Position numbers and translations under genes: made by a program. A stretch of 64,000 nt of DNA from Nonomuraea jabiensis (GTDB taxonomy: Bacteria > Actinomycetota > Actinomycetes > Streptosporangiales > Streptosporangiaceae): the NCBI RefSeq assembly GCF_014204795.1, contig NZ_JACHMB010000001.1, positions 10,924,501-10,988,500 of the forward strand, read 5' to 3'. Numbering within the stretch: the first letter of the stretch is position 1; every line of letters begins with the position of its first letter. The notes beneath the pieces were generated by a model, which saw nothing but the letters and a program-made list of their open reading frames with translations, was not told the origin of the DNA and made no database searches. This document shows, in pieces, positions 15,311 to 23,324 of this stretch.

Positions 15311-16042
15311 ATGGACAACCCAGTGTCAGAGGCCACGCAGATCATCACATCCCTCGCGCCGGGTCATCGACCCGTACCTATTCGGACCCCGCTTGTCCGT
15401 GATGAATGCACATGGTTTCTCCAGGCCATCGCCCTAGGAATCATCAGTTTCCGCGAGTGCCCGCCAGACTGCTTTCGCCTCAGGAAGTGGGGCGAGGCAG
15501 GACCTGATCACTTTGATACGCCGACGGGAGCGCCACGCCATCTGTTCTCCAAGCCCACAGGGGAGACCGCCTGGCTCAACCGCGAGTACATCCCGCACCT
15601 CGCGGCCTACACGCTGGCCATCGAACGCCACGGCTACACCAAGGCCCGCAGTTCCTTCTCTCTGTACCGGACCTACTCCCGAGACCTGATCTCAAAGAAG
15701 CAGGGCGGAAGCTACGAAACCGACGCTGAGTTCTACACCAGTTCAGGCGCAGTCCACCTCCAGATCGAGGCCAAGGCGAGCGCTGAACAGACCGCACGCC
15801 TGGCTGGACAGATCGAAAAGCACGTTACCCTGATGAACCTGCCGCACACGGCAGCGAAAGAGATCGAGTATGTCCTTGATCTCTCGCCCTCCTACCTGTG
15901 GATTGCCGGCCCCGGGAGCATCGATCCTCCGCGCTACGTCTACGCAGTCACAACCGACAGCCACATCAACGCCACATTCGCCCCTCTTACTGCTCTCCCC
16001 GAAGCACCCGACATGACCACAGATGCCATCAGCGCCACGTAG
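15311..16042 (+). CDS. Candidate PD-(D/E)XK nuclease-like protein
   Basis: A 243-residue intact ORF beginning 54 bp after the TniB relic; GAGGAAGG lies about 14 bp before its ATG. No named family is recognised. Residues 136-156 (ETDAEFYTSSGAVHLQIEAKA) fit the D-x(n)-E-x-K core of PD-(D/E)XK nucleases: D138, E153 and K155, with hydrophobic beta strands around them. A preceding Arg/Lys-rich helix (LAIERHGYTKARSSFSLYR) and a following Gln/Lys helix (EQTARLAGQIEKHVTLMN) fit the fold. It uses more A/T-ending codons than its neighbours. Position suggests cargo of the decayed transposon; a defence or DNA-processing role is inference. Confidence 0.55.
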   Translation: MDNPVSEATQIITSLAPGHRPVPIRTPLVRDECTWFLQAIALGIISFRECPPDCFRLRKWGEAGPDHFDTPTGAPRHLFSKPTGETAWLNREYIPHLAAYTLAIERHGYTKARSSFSLYRTYSRDLISKKQGGSYETDAEFYTSSGAVHLQIEAKASAEQTARLAGQIEKHVTLMNLPHTAAKEIEYVLDLSPSYLWIAGPGSIDPPRYVYAVTTDSHINATFAPLTALPEAPDMTTDAISAT

Positions 16043-16168
16043 CCCGGAAACGATCGTTGAAGGAAGCAATCGCTATCCCCTTGATCCACTGTTTTCCGCC
16101 TGTTCCGTCCGATGGGCAAGCGCCTGTCGAGTGTCCAGGGTGTGACGGTGGCTGGCCCCAGGAAGCGT

Positions 16169-16440
16169 TCACGGACCGAGAGCAGGACGGCGCAGACAGG
16201 CGATGTCGCGCCGTTCATCATCGACGGATCGCTGCCACGCCTGAGGGTCGAGCCAGCGGGCGATCGCGGCCTCGATGAGGCGGCGGAGTCCAGCGGGGCG
16301 AGCGCTTCCACTTCCCACTGGGCCGGCGCGGCCGGGTTCAGGCCATGGCGGGTTGGGAATGCCGGCCGGCGTGGGTCGCCGGCCTTGCCAAGCGCCGCCG
16401 GTAGACCGTAGACCAGCGCCTGCTTATGATCTGGGGCCGC
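16169..16440 (-). pseudogene. Frameshifted C-terminal fragment of an unidentified protein
   Basis: Between the nuclease candidate and the next membrane protein (about 470 bp), minus-strand frames combine to RHGLNPAAPAQWEVEALAP followed, after a frameshift near 16290, by GLRRLIEAAIARWLDPQAW and then DDERRDIACLRR, ending at a TGA at 16169-16171. The composite is a credible helical C-terminus of a real protein, but I cannot name the family. The first half lacks a start codon. It is best read as another gene fragment in the mobile-element graveyard. Confidence 0.4.
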
Positions 16441-16514
16441 GAGTGTGGACGGTGGCCAGTCCAGGTCCGGCGCGGTCACCCCGCGTCGGTGGTCTTCGCT
16501 GCCCATGACGGGGA

Positions 16515-18416
16515 TTGGGGATGGGGCGTTGTCGCACCGGCGGGTGGCCGCTGTGCTGTGCTCCCTGGGTCTCGGCTGATCGGCTCGGGTGGCCCGGGCG
16601 ATCCAATAAGATCATCCGCATCGTAGCCTTATTCCGGGCCGCCGTCGCCCGCTACCGCTTCGGGCGTCCGGCCGCCGTTGCCGTCGCGCTCTATCTGACT
16701 GCCGCCGCCGTCGCCGCCTGGTACGACGGCGGGCGGTGGTTCGCCGTCGTCACGACGGCGGGTTTCTGGGCGTGGGACGACGGGGCCCGGCTCCTGCCTG
16801 CGGCGATCGGCGTGCTCAACGTGTGGGCGCTGTGGCAGATCCTGCGCGGTCCGGCCTTGCCGCGTGCCGGGGCGCTGCCGCGTGAGGTGGTGTGGCTGCG
16901 GCGTCTGCTCTACGCGGACGTGGTCGGGGACCTGCTGCTCTGGGAGCTCCTCGACGACGTGTCCGACGTCGCGGAGTACGCCGCGAGCTGGGCCGTGTGG
17001 ACCGCCACCATGTTCCTTCTGGTGCGGGCCCTGGCCGGGGTATCGGCCCGGTTCCGGATCATCGCCCTTGGGCTCGGTCTGACCGGGGTTTTGGCCGCGG
17101 CGCTGCGGCCGTTCGCCGAGATCCCGCTGCTGACGGTGTCGCTCCTGGCGGCGGTGGCCACCCTCGGCTGCAAGGCGATGATCATCGCCGGGCAGGGACG
17201 CGACGGGCGGTTCAGCGCCGTCACGGTCGCCATCGGCTGGACCGCCCTCCTCGTCCCGCAGGTCTACTTGCTGCTCAAGGCCGGACGGGTGACGTTCGAC
17301 GGCCTGTCGCTCGTGGTGGACGCGCTCGACGGGCTGATCGTCGTGTGGGCGGCGCGCACCGCGCACGAGCTCGCCGCGCCCGGCCCGTGCGGCGCGGCGC
17401 CCGGAAACATGCGGACGCCGCGGCTGATCGCCGCCGCCGTCGTCGTACTCGTGCTGCCGATGGCCGTGGTCGGCGCCGAGAGGGATGCTCGGCTCACCTA
17501 CACGGCCGCGGACGCGAGCTGCCGCGACCGGCTCCGGCCCGCGAGCGGCCTCGGGTCCGAGGAGCGGCGGCGGTCGTTCCTCTGCCTGGCCAGGGGTGAG
17601 ACCTTCGCGGCGGACACGATGTTCCCCGAGGACCTGGCCGACCAGCGCATCCTCGCCTACGGCGCGCAGCTGTGCGCGCTGCCCGGCGACCTGGAACGGC
17701 ACGCGCTGCACAAGCGGGCGGGCGGCACGGCGGACACCATCGAGCTGGCCGCGGCTCTGGAGTACCTGTGCCCCGGCATCGTCGCCCGGCAGAACTCCGA
17801 GGCCGCCCGCCGGGAGGCCGAGCGTGACCGGCAGGAAGCCGCGTGGAAGGCCGAGGCCAACGCCCGGTGCGCCGACCCGTGGCCCAGGGTGCGCGCCAGG
17901 CGGCAGGGAACTGCCGCGTACATGCTGTTTGAAGGGGGCGGTTACGCCGTCTTCGACGACCGCGACGACAGCGCAGGCGATCCTGGGGACCTTTACGGGG
18001 ACGACGGCAAGGCCGCCAACATCTTCGACGCCATCGAGGACGGGTTCATCGACGCCGCGGGCAGTAGCGCCGCCATCGTGACTTACGAGGAGAACTCGCC
18101 GATGTGCCTGACGGTCAAGGTGTTCGACAGCGCCCCGCCGCTCCGGCTCGCCGGCTGGGACCAGGTGGTCGAGGTGGGCATCGTCAGCCGCAGCGGCCGC
18201 CTGGTCGTGCCGGCCTACCCCAAGGGCGGTGACAGCGGGGCGGCCGGGCCGCTGCCCGACCTGGCCATCGCCGGTCCAGGCCACTACCGCCTGCGCGTTC
18301 ATGCCCGCACGCTGCCATGGGACGAGAACGACCCCGACGCGCCGCTGGAGGAGCACCTGCTCGTCGTCTATCCCGGCCGCTCGACGGACAAGGTCGTCTA
18401 CCGCCCGCGCCGGTGA
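16515..18416 (+). CDS. Multi-pass membrane protein with large C-terminal extracytoplasmic domain
   Basis: A product of up to 633 residues, family not recognised. After a poorly coding N-terminal stretch, about eight hydrophobic helices span residues 45-290 (VAVALYLTAAAVAAWY, LLPAAIGVLNVWALWQIL, ALGLGLTGVLAAAL and others). One further helix near 300-325 (LIAAAVVVLVLPMAVVGA) leads to a roughly 300-residue domain with a charged helix (SEAARREAERDRQEAAWKAE), paired Cys and a beta-rich end. The true start is uncertain: the first 30 codons from the ATG at 16515 are unlike the rest and no alternative has a good ribosome-binding site. Confidence 0.6.
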   Translation: MGMGRCRTGGWPLCCAPWVSADRLGWPGRSNKIIRIVALFRAAVARYRFGRPAAVAVALYLTAAAVAAWYDGGRWFAVVTTAGFWAWDDGARLLPAAIGVLNVWALWQILRGPALPRAGALPREVVWLRRLLYADVVGDLLLWELLDDVSDVAEYAASWAVWTATMFLLVRALAGVSARFRIIALGLGLTGVLAAALRPFAEIPLLTVSLLAAVATLGCKAMIIAGQGRDGRFSAVTVAIGWTALLVPQVYLLLKAGRVTFDGLSLVVDALDGLIVVWAARTAHELAAPGPCGAAPGNMRTPRLIAAAVVVLVLPMAVVGAERDARLTYTAADASCRDRLRPASGLGSEERRRSFLCLARGETFAADTMFPEDLADQRILAYGAQLCALPGDLERHALHKRAGGTADTIELAAALEYLCPGIVARQNSEAARREAERDRQEAAWKAEANARCADPWPRVRARRQGTAAYMLFEGGGYAVFDDRDDSAGDPGDLYGDDGKAANIFDAIEDGFIDAAGSSAAIVTYEENSPMCLTVKVFDSAPPLRLAGWDQVVEVGIVSRSGRLVVPAYPKGGDSGAAGPLPDLAIAGPGHYRLRVHARTLPWDENDPDAPLEEHLLVVYPGRSTDKVVYRPRR

Positions 18417-18429
18417 CCTCGCGGAGCTC

Positions 18430-18478
18430 GTGCGTTCGGCTCGGCGGAGAAGCGGAGCGCGTGCGTTCGGCTCGGCGG
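18430..18478. repeat. Two 18-bp direct repeats, period 31 bp
   Basis: GTGCGTTCGGCTCGGCGG occurs at 18430-18447 and again at 18461-18478, each preceded by a GCGGAG motif. It lies just after the stop of the membrane protein. No gene is seen in 18417-18658. Its role is unknown; a small local duplication is the simplest reading. Confidence 0.7.
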
Positions 18479-18658
18479 CGAGGCGGGCCTTCACCCGTGC
18501 AACCCCGCCTTCGGGCGGCCCTTGACGCGTACGCCGGTCAAGCGGGCTCCTTTGGCCTGGCGGGGTCGCCCGGGCTCGGGGCTGCAACTGGCCGAGGTCC
18601 AGGCCCGCCCGTTCGGTGCGATGGCCAGCCCCCTCGCACGACGGCCAGGCCTCTCGCG

Positions 18659-19256
18659 CTACGGAGAGCCGAGTCCCAGTAGTCCGGCAACGATGGCGAC
18701 CTGATCGGCGTAGTGGCGTACGAACTCGGGGTCGCGGGGATCGACCCCGCAGGCGCCCGCGATGACGTGCGGGAGGCTGGTGGTGGCCATGGTGGCAGCC
18801 ATGAGCATGACGGTCAGGCAGGCCGGGTCCACCTCGGCGGGTAGCTCGCCCCGTTCCTGCCGCGCATGCAGTCGCTCGAAGAAGCCGTTCAGCCGATCCG
18901 CACGAGGTGCGTGGTCGGGATCGTCCTTAGGGCCGCTGTACTCCAGGCCGCCCCAGGCCAGCAGCCGGACGCCGTCCGGGTTGTTCAGCGCCTCCAGCGC
19001 GTACCAGCGGATCTGCTCCGGGATCGGCATGTCCCGGGTGACCAGGTCGTTCTCGCGCTCCCGCCAGCGTTCCGAGATGGCCTGGTACAGGCTCTCCTTG
19101 CCGTCGAAGTAGTACCAGATCAGCTGCTGGTTGACGCCGGCCTGGGCGGGTGGGCCGGCCGATGATCCGGCCGGCGTCGAGGCCGAGATCGCCGGCGTGC
19201 CGGGCGAGCAGCCAGGGCAGCCCAGTATGCATCTGGCGCCGGTGGGCAGCCTTCAT
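18659..19256 (-). pseudogene. TetR-family regulator broken by a frameshift
   Basis: The C-terminal 123 codons (from MPIPEQIRWYALEALNNPDG) are an intact TetR ligand-binding region. The same frame continues upstream into GVNQQLIWYYFDGKESLYQA, the recognition helix of the TetR helix-turn-helix. The first helix (LARHAGDLGLDAGRIIG, from an ATG at 19256) is in another phase, so a frameshift lies near 19145-19160, inside the DNA-binding domain. The N-terminus is also short for the family. The gene cannot make a normal repressor unless the sequence has an error there. Confidence 0.7.
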
Positions 19257-19267
19257 CAGGTCGAAGT

Positions 19268-19500
19268 TCAGCTCTGTTTGATGGTCCAGGCGAAGTCACG
19301 GACTCCGGTCCCTACGCTCGCGCGGGATCCGTCCCCGCAGCGGATCTCGGCGCTTGCGCCGGGTGGCACCGTCACGGACAGTCTGACGGTGTCGCCGGTG
19401 ATCTGCCAGTTGGCTGCCGCACTCCCGAACGGGGTGGTGACCGCCCCCGACGCCCGGGTCAGGCCGCCGCCAGGCCGGGTGCGACCAGGAACCGGCGATA
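19268..19500 (-). pseudogene. C-terminal fragment of an alpha-L-rhamnosidase-like protein
   Basis: A minus-strand frame ending at a TGA at 19268-19270 reads GLTRASGAVTTPFGSAAANW, ITGDTVRLSVTVPPGASAEI and SVGTGVRDFAWTI. This is the beta-sandwich C-terminal domain of GH78 alpha-L-rhamnosidases (pattern HxxxxTPxGxxxxxW, then VxVPxxxxAxV). The catalytic barrel is absent, and an upstream YRRFLVAPG piece is in another phase. It lies between the broken TetR gene and the IS110 element. Confidence 0.6.
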
Positions 19501-19706
19501 CCCCGGCTCAATTGGAGCGCGCCCGAGGTTGTGATTGGCAGCGCGTGATCGAATCAGGCTGGCCCCGCCGCGCTCGGCTTGCTCTTTGTTGAGCGTGGAG
19601 GCCGCACTTGGGGCCGCTGTTCGCTACCGTCTCGGGCCGGCCGTTCCCGCGTGAAAAGGCGTGGGAGTTGGTGGCGTCGGCCGTCGGCCAGGGCTCTGGG
19701 CGGGAT

Positions 19707-20892
19707 GCTCCTATGGATGTCAATCGGAGCGTTCCTGGTCGTTCGTTGTGGTGATGAGTCCGTAAAGTTCGCGGGCGACGTAGCGCTTCAGGCAGCGGAT
19801 GATCTCTTTCTTGGACAGGCCGTCTTGGGTGCGTCGGTCCATGTAGGCGCGGGTGCGGGCATCCCAGCGCAGGCGGCACAGGACGACGCGGTAGAGGGCG
19901 GCGTTGGCCTGCCGGTCGCCGCCGCGGTTGAGGCGGTGCCGGGTGGTCTTGCCGGAGGAGGCCGGGATCGGCGCGACGCCGCAGAGCATGGCGAAGGCGG
20001 CTTCGCTGCCGATCCGGTCGTGGTTCTCGCCGGCGGTGACCAGGAGCTGTCCCGCGATCTCGGTGCCCACGCCATGGGCGGCGATCAGCCGTGGGTTGAT
20101 CGCCATCACCAGGACGTCCAGGAGTTCGTCGAGGTCGGCGATCTCGGCGGACAGCTGCTGGTGGCGGCGGGCCAGGGAGCGCAGCGCGAGCTGGGTGGCG
20201 GTGGTCGGGTCGGCGGCGGCCTCGCGATCGGAGGTCAGGGCGGCGCAGGTGGCGATGAGTTTCGTGCTGGACAGGCCCCGCAGGCTTTGGCGCAGGGCGT
20301 CCGGGGCGGTGACGATCAGGGCCTTGATCCGGCGTTGGGTGTCGGCGCGCTGGTCGATGGCGCTGCGGCGGGCGATGCGCAGGGCGCGCAGCGCTTCGAT
20401 GCGGCCGTCGCGCCGTTTCGGGGTGCCGGTGCGGTCACCGGCGAGGGCGGCCTTGGCGGCGGCGATGGCGTCGATCGGGTCGGACTTGCCGTGGAAGCGG
20501 CGGCTCTTGCGGTCGGGCCGGTCGATCTCGATCACGTTGATGTGCTCGGCCTGCAGCAGCCGGGTGAGCCCGGCTCCGTAGGCGCCGGTGCCTTCCACCC
20601 CGACCCGGCTCAGCTGCCCGAAGGCGCGCATCCAGGCGAGCAGGGCGGTGTAGCCGGCGGGGGTGGCGGGGAACTGCTCGGTGCCCAGCACCCGGCCGAC
20701 TCCATCGATCACGGCCGCGGTGTGGGTGTCCTGGTGGGTGTCCACGCCGCCGGCGACTTCAGTGAGCGGCGTGCTGTCGGGTGTAATGGAGGTCATCGTC
20801 GTCCTGTCGTCTGACCGAGGGGGCGGGACGGCACGCACCAGCCGGGGCAGCGCGGACAAGACAGTGATGGGGCCTCTGGCCAGGCTCCTATG
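19707..20892 (-). mobile_element. IS110-family insertion sequence (proposed limits)
   Basis: The element carries one transposase gene on the minus strand. The 9-mer GCTCCTATG occurs at 19707-19715, just past the transposase stop, and at 20884-20892, about 90 bp before its start. IS110-family elements lack terminal inverted repeats and leave only a short shared core at both junctions, so these copies are proposed as the ends (about 1.18 kb). The roughly 95-nt 5' non-coding end would be the place to look for a bridge RNA. The limits are inferred from this single comparison. Confidence 0.6.
19720..20796 (-). CDS. IS110-family transposase
   Basis: A 358-residue recombinase when started at MTSITPDST (ATG at 20794-20796). 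The N-terminal RuvC-like DEDD domain begins GGVDTHQDTHTAAVID and continues with VGVEGTGAYGAGLTRLL and KSDPIDAIAAAKAAL, giving the acidic residues. A coiled-coil-like middle leads to the C-terminal Tnp20 domain with MLCGVAPIPASSGKTTRHRLNRGGDRQANAALY, where the conserved catalytic Ser lies. Length and motifs are normal, with no stop or frameshift, so the element may be active. An in-frame start 21 codons upstream is less likely. Confidence 0.92.
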   Translation of the reverse strand: MTSITPDSTPLTEVAGGVDTHQDTHTAAVIDGVGRVLGTEQFPATPAGYTALLAWMRAFGQLSRVGVEGTGAYGAGLTRLLQAEHINVIEIDRPDRKSRRFHGKSDPIDAIAAAKAALAGDRTGTPKRRDGRIEALRALRIARRSAIDQRADTQRRIKALIVTAPDALRQSLRGLSSTKLIATCAALTSDREAAADPTTATQLALRSLARRHQQLSAEIADLDELLDVLVMAINPRLIAAHGVGTEIAGQLLVTAGENHDRIGSEAAFAMLCGVAPIPASSGKTTRHRLNRGGDRQANAALYRVVLCRLRWDARTRAYMDRRTQDGLSKKEIIRCLKRYVARELYGLITTTNDQERSD

Positions 20893-20925
20893 AAGTCACA
20901 GGTGCCGCGTCCGGTGAGTGCAGAT

Positions 20926-21011
20926 GAGCGCTTCCCGTCCAGGGCCGACAGATCCCGTTGAGGACCTCAAGGTCAGTCAGTTGATGGGTCAGACCCTGGC
21001 GGGAAGCGCTC
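20926..21011. repeat. Long inverted repeat (hairpin) beside the IS110 element
   Basis: GAGCGCTTCCCG at 20926-20937 followed by CCAGGG pairs with CCCTGG at 20994-20999 followed by CGGGAAGCGCTC at 21000-21011. That is 18 paired bases with one bulge around a loop of about 49 nt. It begins 34 bp outside the proposed IS end. It could be a structured RNA, a transposon end or an IS110 target hairpin. No gene overlaps it that I can support. Confidence 0.75.
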
Positions 21012-21164
21012 ACCCCTCCATCATCACTGTCAGTTGATGGCGTGTACACCGGTACCGGGAGGGGGTTTGACCAGCGCTGTCCCCTATTCGCGGTTTCGCG
21101 ATTCGCTTTCGGGAAAGGGACATGCCCACCACCCGCTTGGGAAGCCTTTGACCTGGGAGATGCC

Positions 21165-21380
21165 ATGCTTTCGCCTGCTGTCCCTAACCCCGCCAAGCCT
21201 CATGTCACGTCCGCGGGCCGCCGGGCCGGCGCGTTGAGCCGGGGCGCCGGTTCACGGAAGTTCTGCTCGGGCGACCCGTACGATCTGGCGGGCAACGCTC
21301 ATCTGTGGAGCGAGTTCGGCGAGGATGATCAGGGCACGCTCTACCGGTGCGACATCTGCGGCGTGACGGATGTCGGGTGA
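21165..21380 (+). CDS. Small Cys-containing hypothetical protein
   Basis: A 71-residue product. The ATG at 21165 has GGGAGA close upstream. The N-terminal half is basic and Ala/Gly-rich (VTSAGRRAGALSRGAG); the C-terminal half, FCSGDPYDLAGNAHLWSEFG then GTLYRCDICGVTD, is compact with a CxxC pair and a further Cys, consistent with a small zinc-ribbon. No family name can be given. It is followed 18 bp later by another small Cys-rich frame on the same strand. Confidence 0.5.
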   Translation: MLSPAVPNPAKPHVTSAGRRAGALSRGAGSRKFCSGDPYDLAGNAHLWSEFGEDDQGTLYRCDICGVTDVG

Positions 21381-21398
21381 CTCCTGACGGCCGGCTAC

Positions 21399-21539
21399 GT
21401 GTCCAGGTCGACGTCGAGCGCGCTGGACAAGTCGGTGTCGGTTCATCACTGCGGCGAGACCGACCTGGGCACGTGGACCGGCCGTGCGGTGTGCGGGGGC
21501 TGCCGGTACTCGATGGGGCGCGCCGACGACGTTGAGTAA
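21399..21539 (+). CDS. Very small Cys/His-rich protein
   Basis: A 46-codon frame from a GTG at 21399 to a TAA at 21537. It encodes VHHCGETDLGTWTGRAVCGG followed by CRYSMG, so His-His-Cys and a CxxC pair could bind one zinc ion. It trails the other small Cys protein by 18 bp and could be its partner. No clear ribosome-binding site is seen, so this is a tentative call. Confidence 0.35.
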   Translation: MSRSTSSALDKSVSVHHCGETDLGTWTGRAVCGGCRYSMGRADDVE

Positions 21540-22256
21540 TTCCGGCTCGTGCGTGTCTGGTGGTGCGGGGCGCAACTGTGCATTCCGCCTACTGGGATAT
21601 TTGGAACGCTGATCGCGCGGGATTTGTGGGTCTCAAAGCAGCGCTGATGGTTTGTCGGGATCGCCCGATAGACCCGAATATCGATATCGTTAGCGCTAAT
21701 CTGAGACGTTTCCACAGGTCAACGACATAACGACAAACGCCTCCCAGGTGGGGCGGTGAGGCTTGAGAATCGTGGAGTCTGATCGGCCGGGCGGGGCCGC
21801 TCGTTCCGCTGTGTCCGCTCGTACGGCGGTGCCGCGCTAAGATCGCGTCCCCTGCTTTTTGATAGTTTCTGGCGGATTATCAGGATTGGATTAGTAGGCC
21901 TGGTGCTCGGCGACGCCTGGCTCTGGGTGGCCGTCGAATGATCGCCGCCGTTCGACGTGGAGTCCTACCCACGCGACACCCCAACGACTATGGCGCTGCT
22001 CGTGGCCGCTCTGCGGGTCGAAGGCGCTCCACCGGCTGCTGTATCTGGCGGTGGCGTACACCCTCGTGCTGTGGCATCCGATCGCGCTGCTCCCCGACGC
22101 GGTCGACGCGGCCGCGCGGGATGGCGAGGGCCGCGGCCACGTGAGCGAGTCAGTAAGCCAGATGCCACAGGGGATGCCGTCCGTTGATGAGGGTGACGGC
22201 CTCCTTGGCCTGTCCTCCGTTTTCGGCAAGTGCGCAGGTCGGCGCGGGCGTCTTGG
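21540..22256. other. Non-coding or decayed stretch
   Basis: No gene can be supported in these roughly 700 bp. Open frames on both strands are short, change phase and lack start signals. One plus-strand phase around 22030-22130 reads HRLLYLAVAYTLVLWHPIAL, which looks like a fragment of a membrane helix. The 21560-21740 part is noticeably more AT-rich than the surroundings. Confidence 0.45.
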
Positions 22257-22286
22257 TCACCGGACATGGCTCTCACGCCACCAACC

Positions 22287-22300
22287 GGACAACAGTGTCC
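22287..22300. promoter_or_regulatory. Palindromic operator, copy 1
   Basis: GGACAACAGTGTCC: 5-bp arms GGACA/TGTCC around ACAG, about 112 bp before the SDR start. A second copy with longer arms is at 22361. A lone half-site ACCGGACA is at 22257. The spacing suggests TetR-type dimers on the promoter of the SDR/monooxygenase cassette. No regulator gene is adjacent. Confidence 0.6.
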
Positions 22301-22360
22301 ACATTCTCACCGTCCAGTATGCCCGTTCGACAATGATCAGTCAGAAGGGCTACATTGGCA

Positions 22361-22378
22361 CCGGACAACACTGTCCGG
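22361..22378. promoter_or_regulatory. Palindromic operator, copy 2
   Basis: CCGGACAACACTGTCCGG: perfect 7-bp arms around ACAC, ending 33 bp before the TTG start of the SDR gene, so a bound repressor would lie over the transcription start or leader. Same core as copy 1, centre-to-centre distance 76 bp. Confidence 0.7.
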
Positions 22379-22411
22379 TTGGGGACACCCGCTCCAGACA
22401 GGAGAGGACGT

Positions 22412-23161
22412 TTGAGCGCGTTCGACAACAAGATCTGCCTGATCACGGGCGCGGGTTCCGGCATCGGCCGGGCGATGGCGGTCGGCTTCGCCAAGGCCGG
22501 CGCTCGCGTCGTGGTCTGTGATGTCAACGAGGAGCGCGCCCGTCGGACCGCTGCCGACATCGGCGCCGCCGCCCTCGCGGTGACCGCGGACATCGGCGAC
22601 GAGGCGGCGGTCACGGCCCTGGTGGGAACGGCGATCGACGCCTACGGCCGGATCGATGTCCTGTGCAACAACGCCGGGATCATGGACACGATGGCCTTGC
22701 CCGCCGACATCACCCTTGCCGAGTGGGAACGCGTCCTGCGCGTCAACCTGACCGGCACGTTCCTGGTGACGCATGCCGTGCTGCCGCACCTGCTGCGGCA
22801 GGGCGGCGGGGCGATCGTGAACACCGCCTCCGAGGCCGGGATCAGGGGCGGCGCGGCGGGCGCCGCGTACACCGCCTCCAAGCACGGCGTGGTCGGCCTG
22901 ACCAAGAGCGTGGCCTGGGCCCACGCCAAGGACGGCATTCGCTGCAACGCCATCCTGCCCGGCCCCACCATGACCGGCATCGCCGATGGCGCCGGCTTCG
23001 ACCCGGCCGGCGCGGCCCGGCTCGGCCCCGTGCTCGCCCTGGGCGAGCGCCTGGCCCAGCCGGAGCAGATGGCCGACGCCGCCCTCTTTCTCGCCTCCGA
23101 CGCGGCCTCGTTCATCAACGGGGCGATCGTGCCGGTGGACGGCGGCTGGTCAGCGGCCTGA
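22412..23161 (+). CDS. Short-chain dehydrogenase/reductase
   Basis: A 249-residue classical SDR. The best start is a TTG at 22412 directly after GGAGAGGACG; an upstream ATG at 22355 would place the start inside the operator. Motifs are the NAD-binding CLITGAGSGIGRAMAVG, LCNNAGIMD, the catalytic Ser region NTASEAG and YTASK, and a final NGAIVPVDGGWSAA. VVVCDVN, with Asp after the second strand, favours NAD(H). It is the first gene of the cassette with the Baeyer-Villiger monooxygenase, fitting an alcohol-to-ketone step that supplies the monooxygenase substrate. Confidence 0.9.
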   Translation: MSAFDNKICLITGAGSGIGRAMAVGFAKAGARVVVCDVNEERARRTAADIGAAALAVTADIGDEAAVTALVGTAIDAYGRIDVLCNNAGIMDTMALPADITLAEWERVLRVNLTGTFLVTHAVLPHLLRQGGGAIVNTASEAGIRGGAAGAAYTASKHGVVGLTKSVAWAHAKDGIRCNAILPGPTMTGIADGAGFDPAGAARLGPVLALGERLAQPEQMADAALFLASDAASFINGAIVPVDGGWSAA

Positions 23162-23232
23162 CTCGATACTGGGCAAGAAGCACGAACCGCACGAGCGCTG
23201 CCGCTGACACGTTCACGTACGGGGTCCGGCAC

Positions 23233-23247
23233 GCAGGCCGAGCCTGC
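23233..23247 (+). terminator. Small GC hairpin in the SDR-monooxygenase gap
   Basis: GCAGGCCGAGCCTGC folds as a perfect 6-bp stem with a 3-nt loop, 70 bp after the SDR stop. There is no T tract, so it may attenuate or stabilise the transcript rather than end it. Confidence 0.3.
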
Positions 23248-23324
23248 CTGCCGCCGCCCGCAACGAGAACACCTTTGAAGCACACCGCACCAGCTCCCTC
23301 AATTCCGGATTCGGAAGGGCATCC

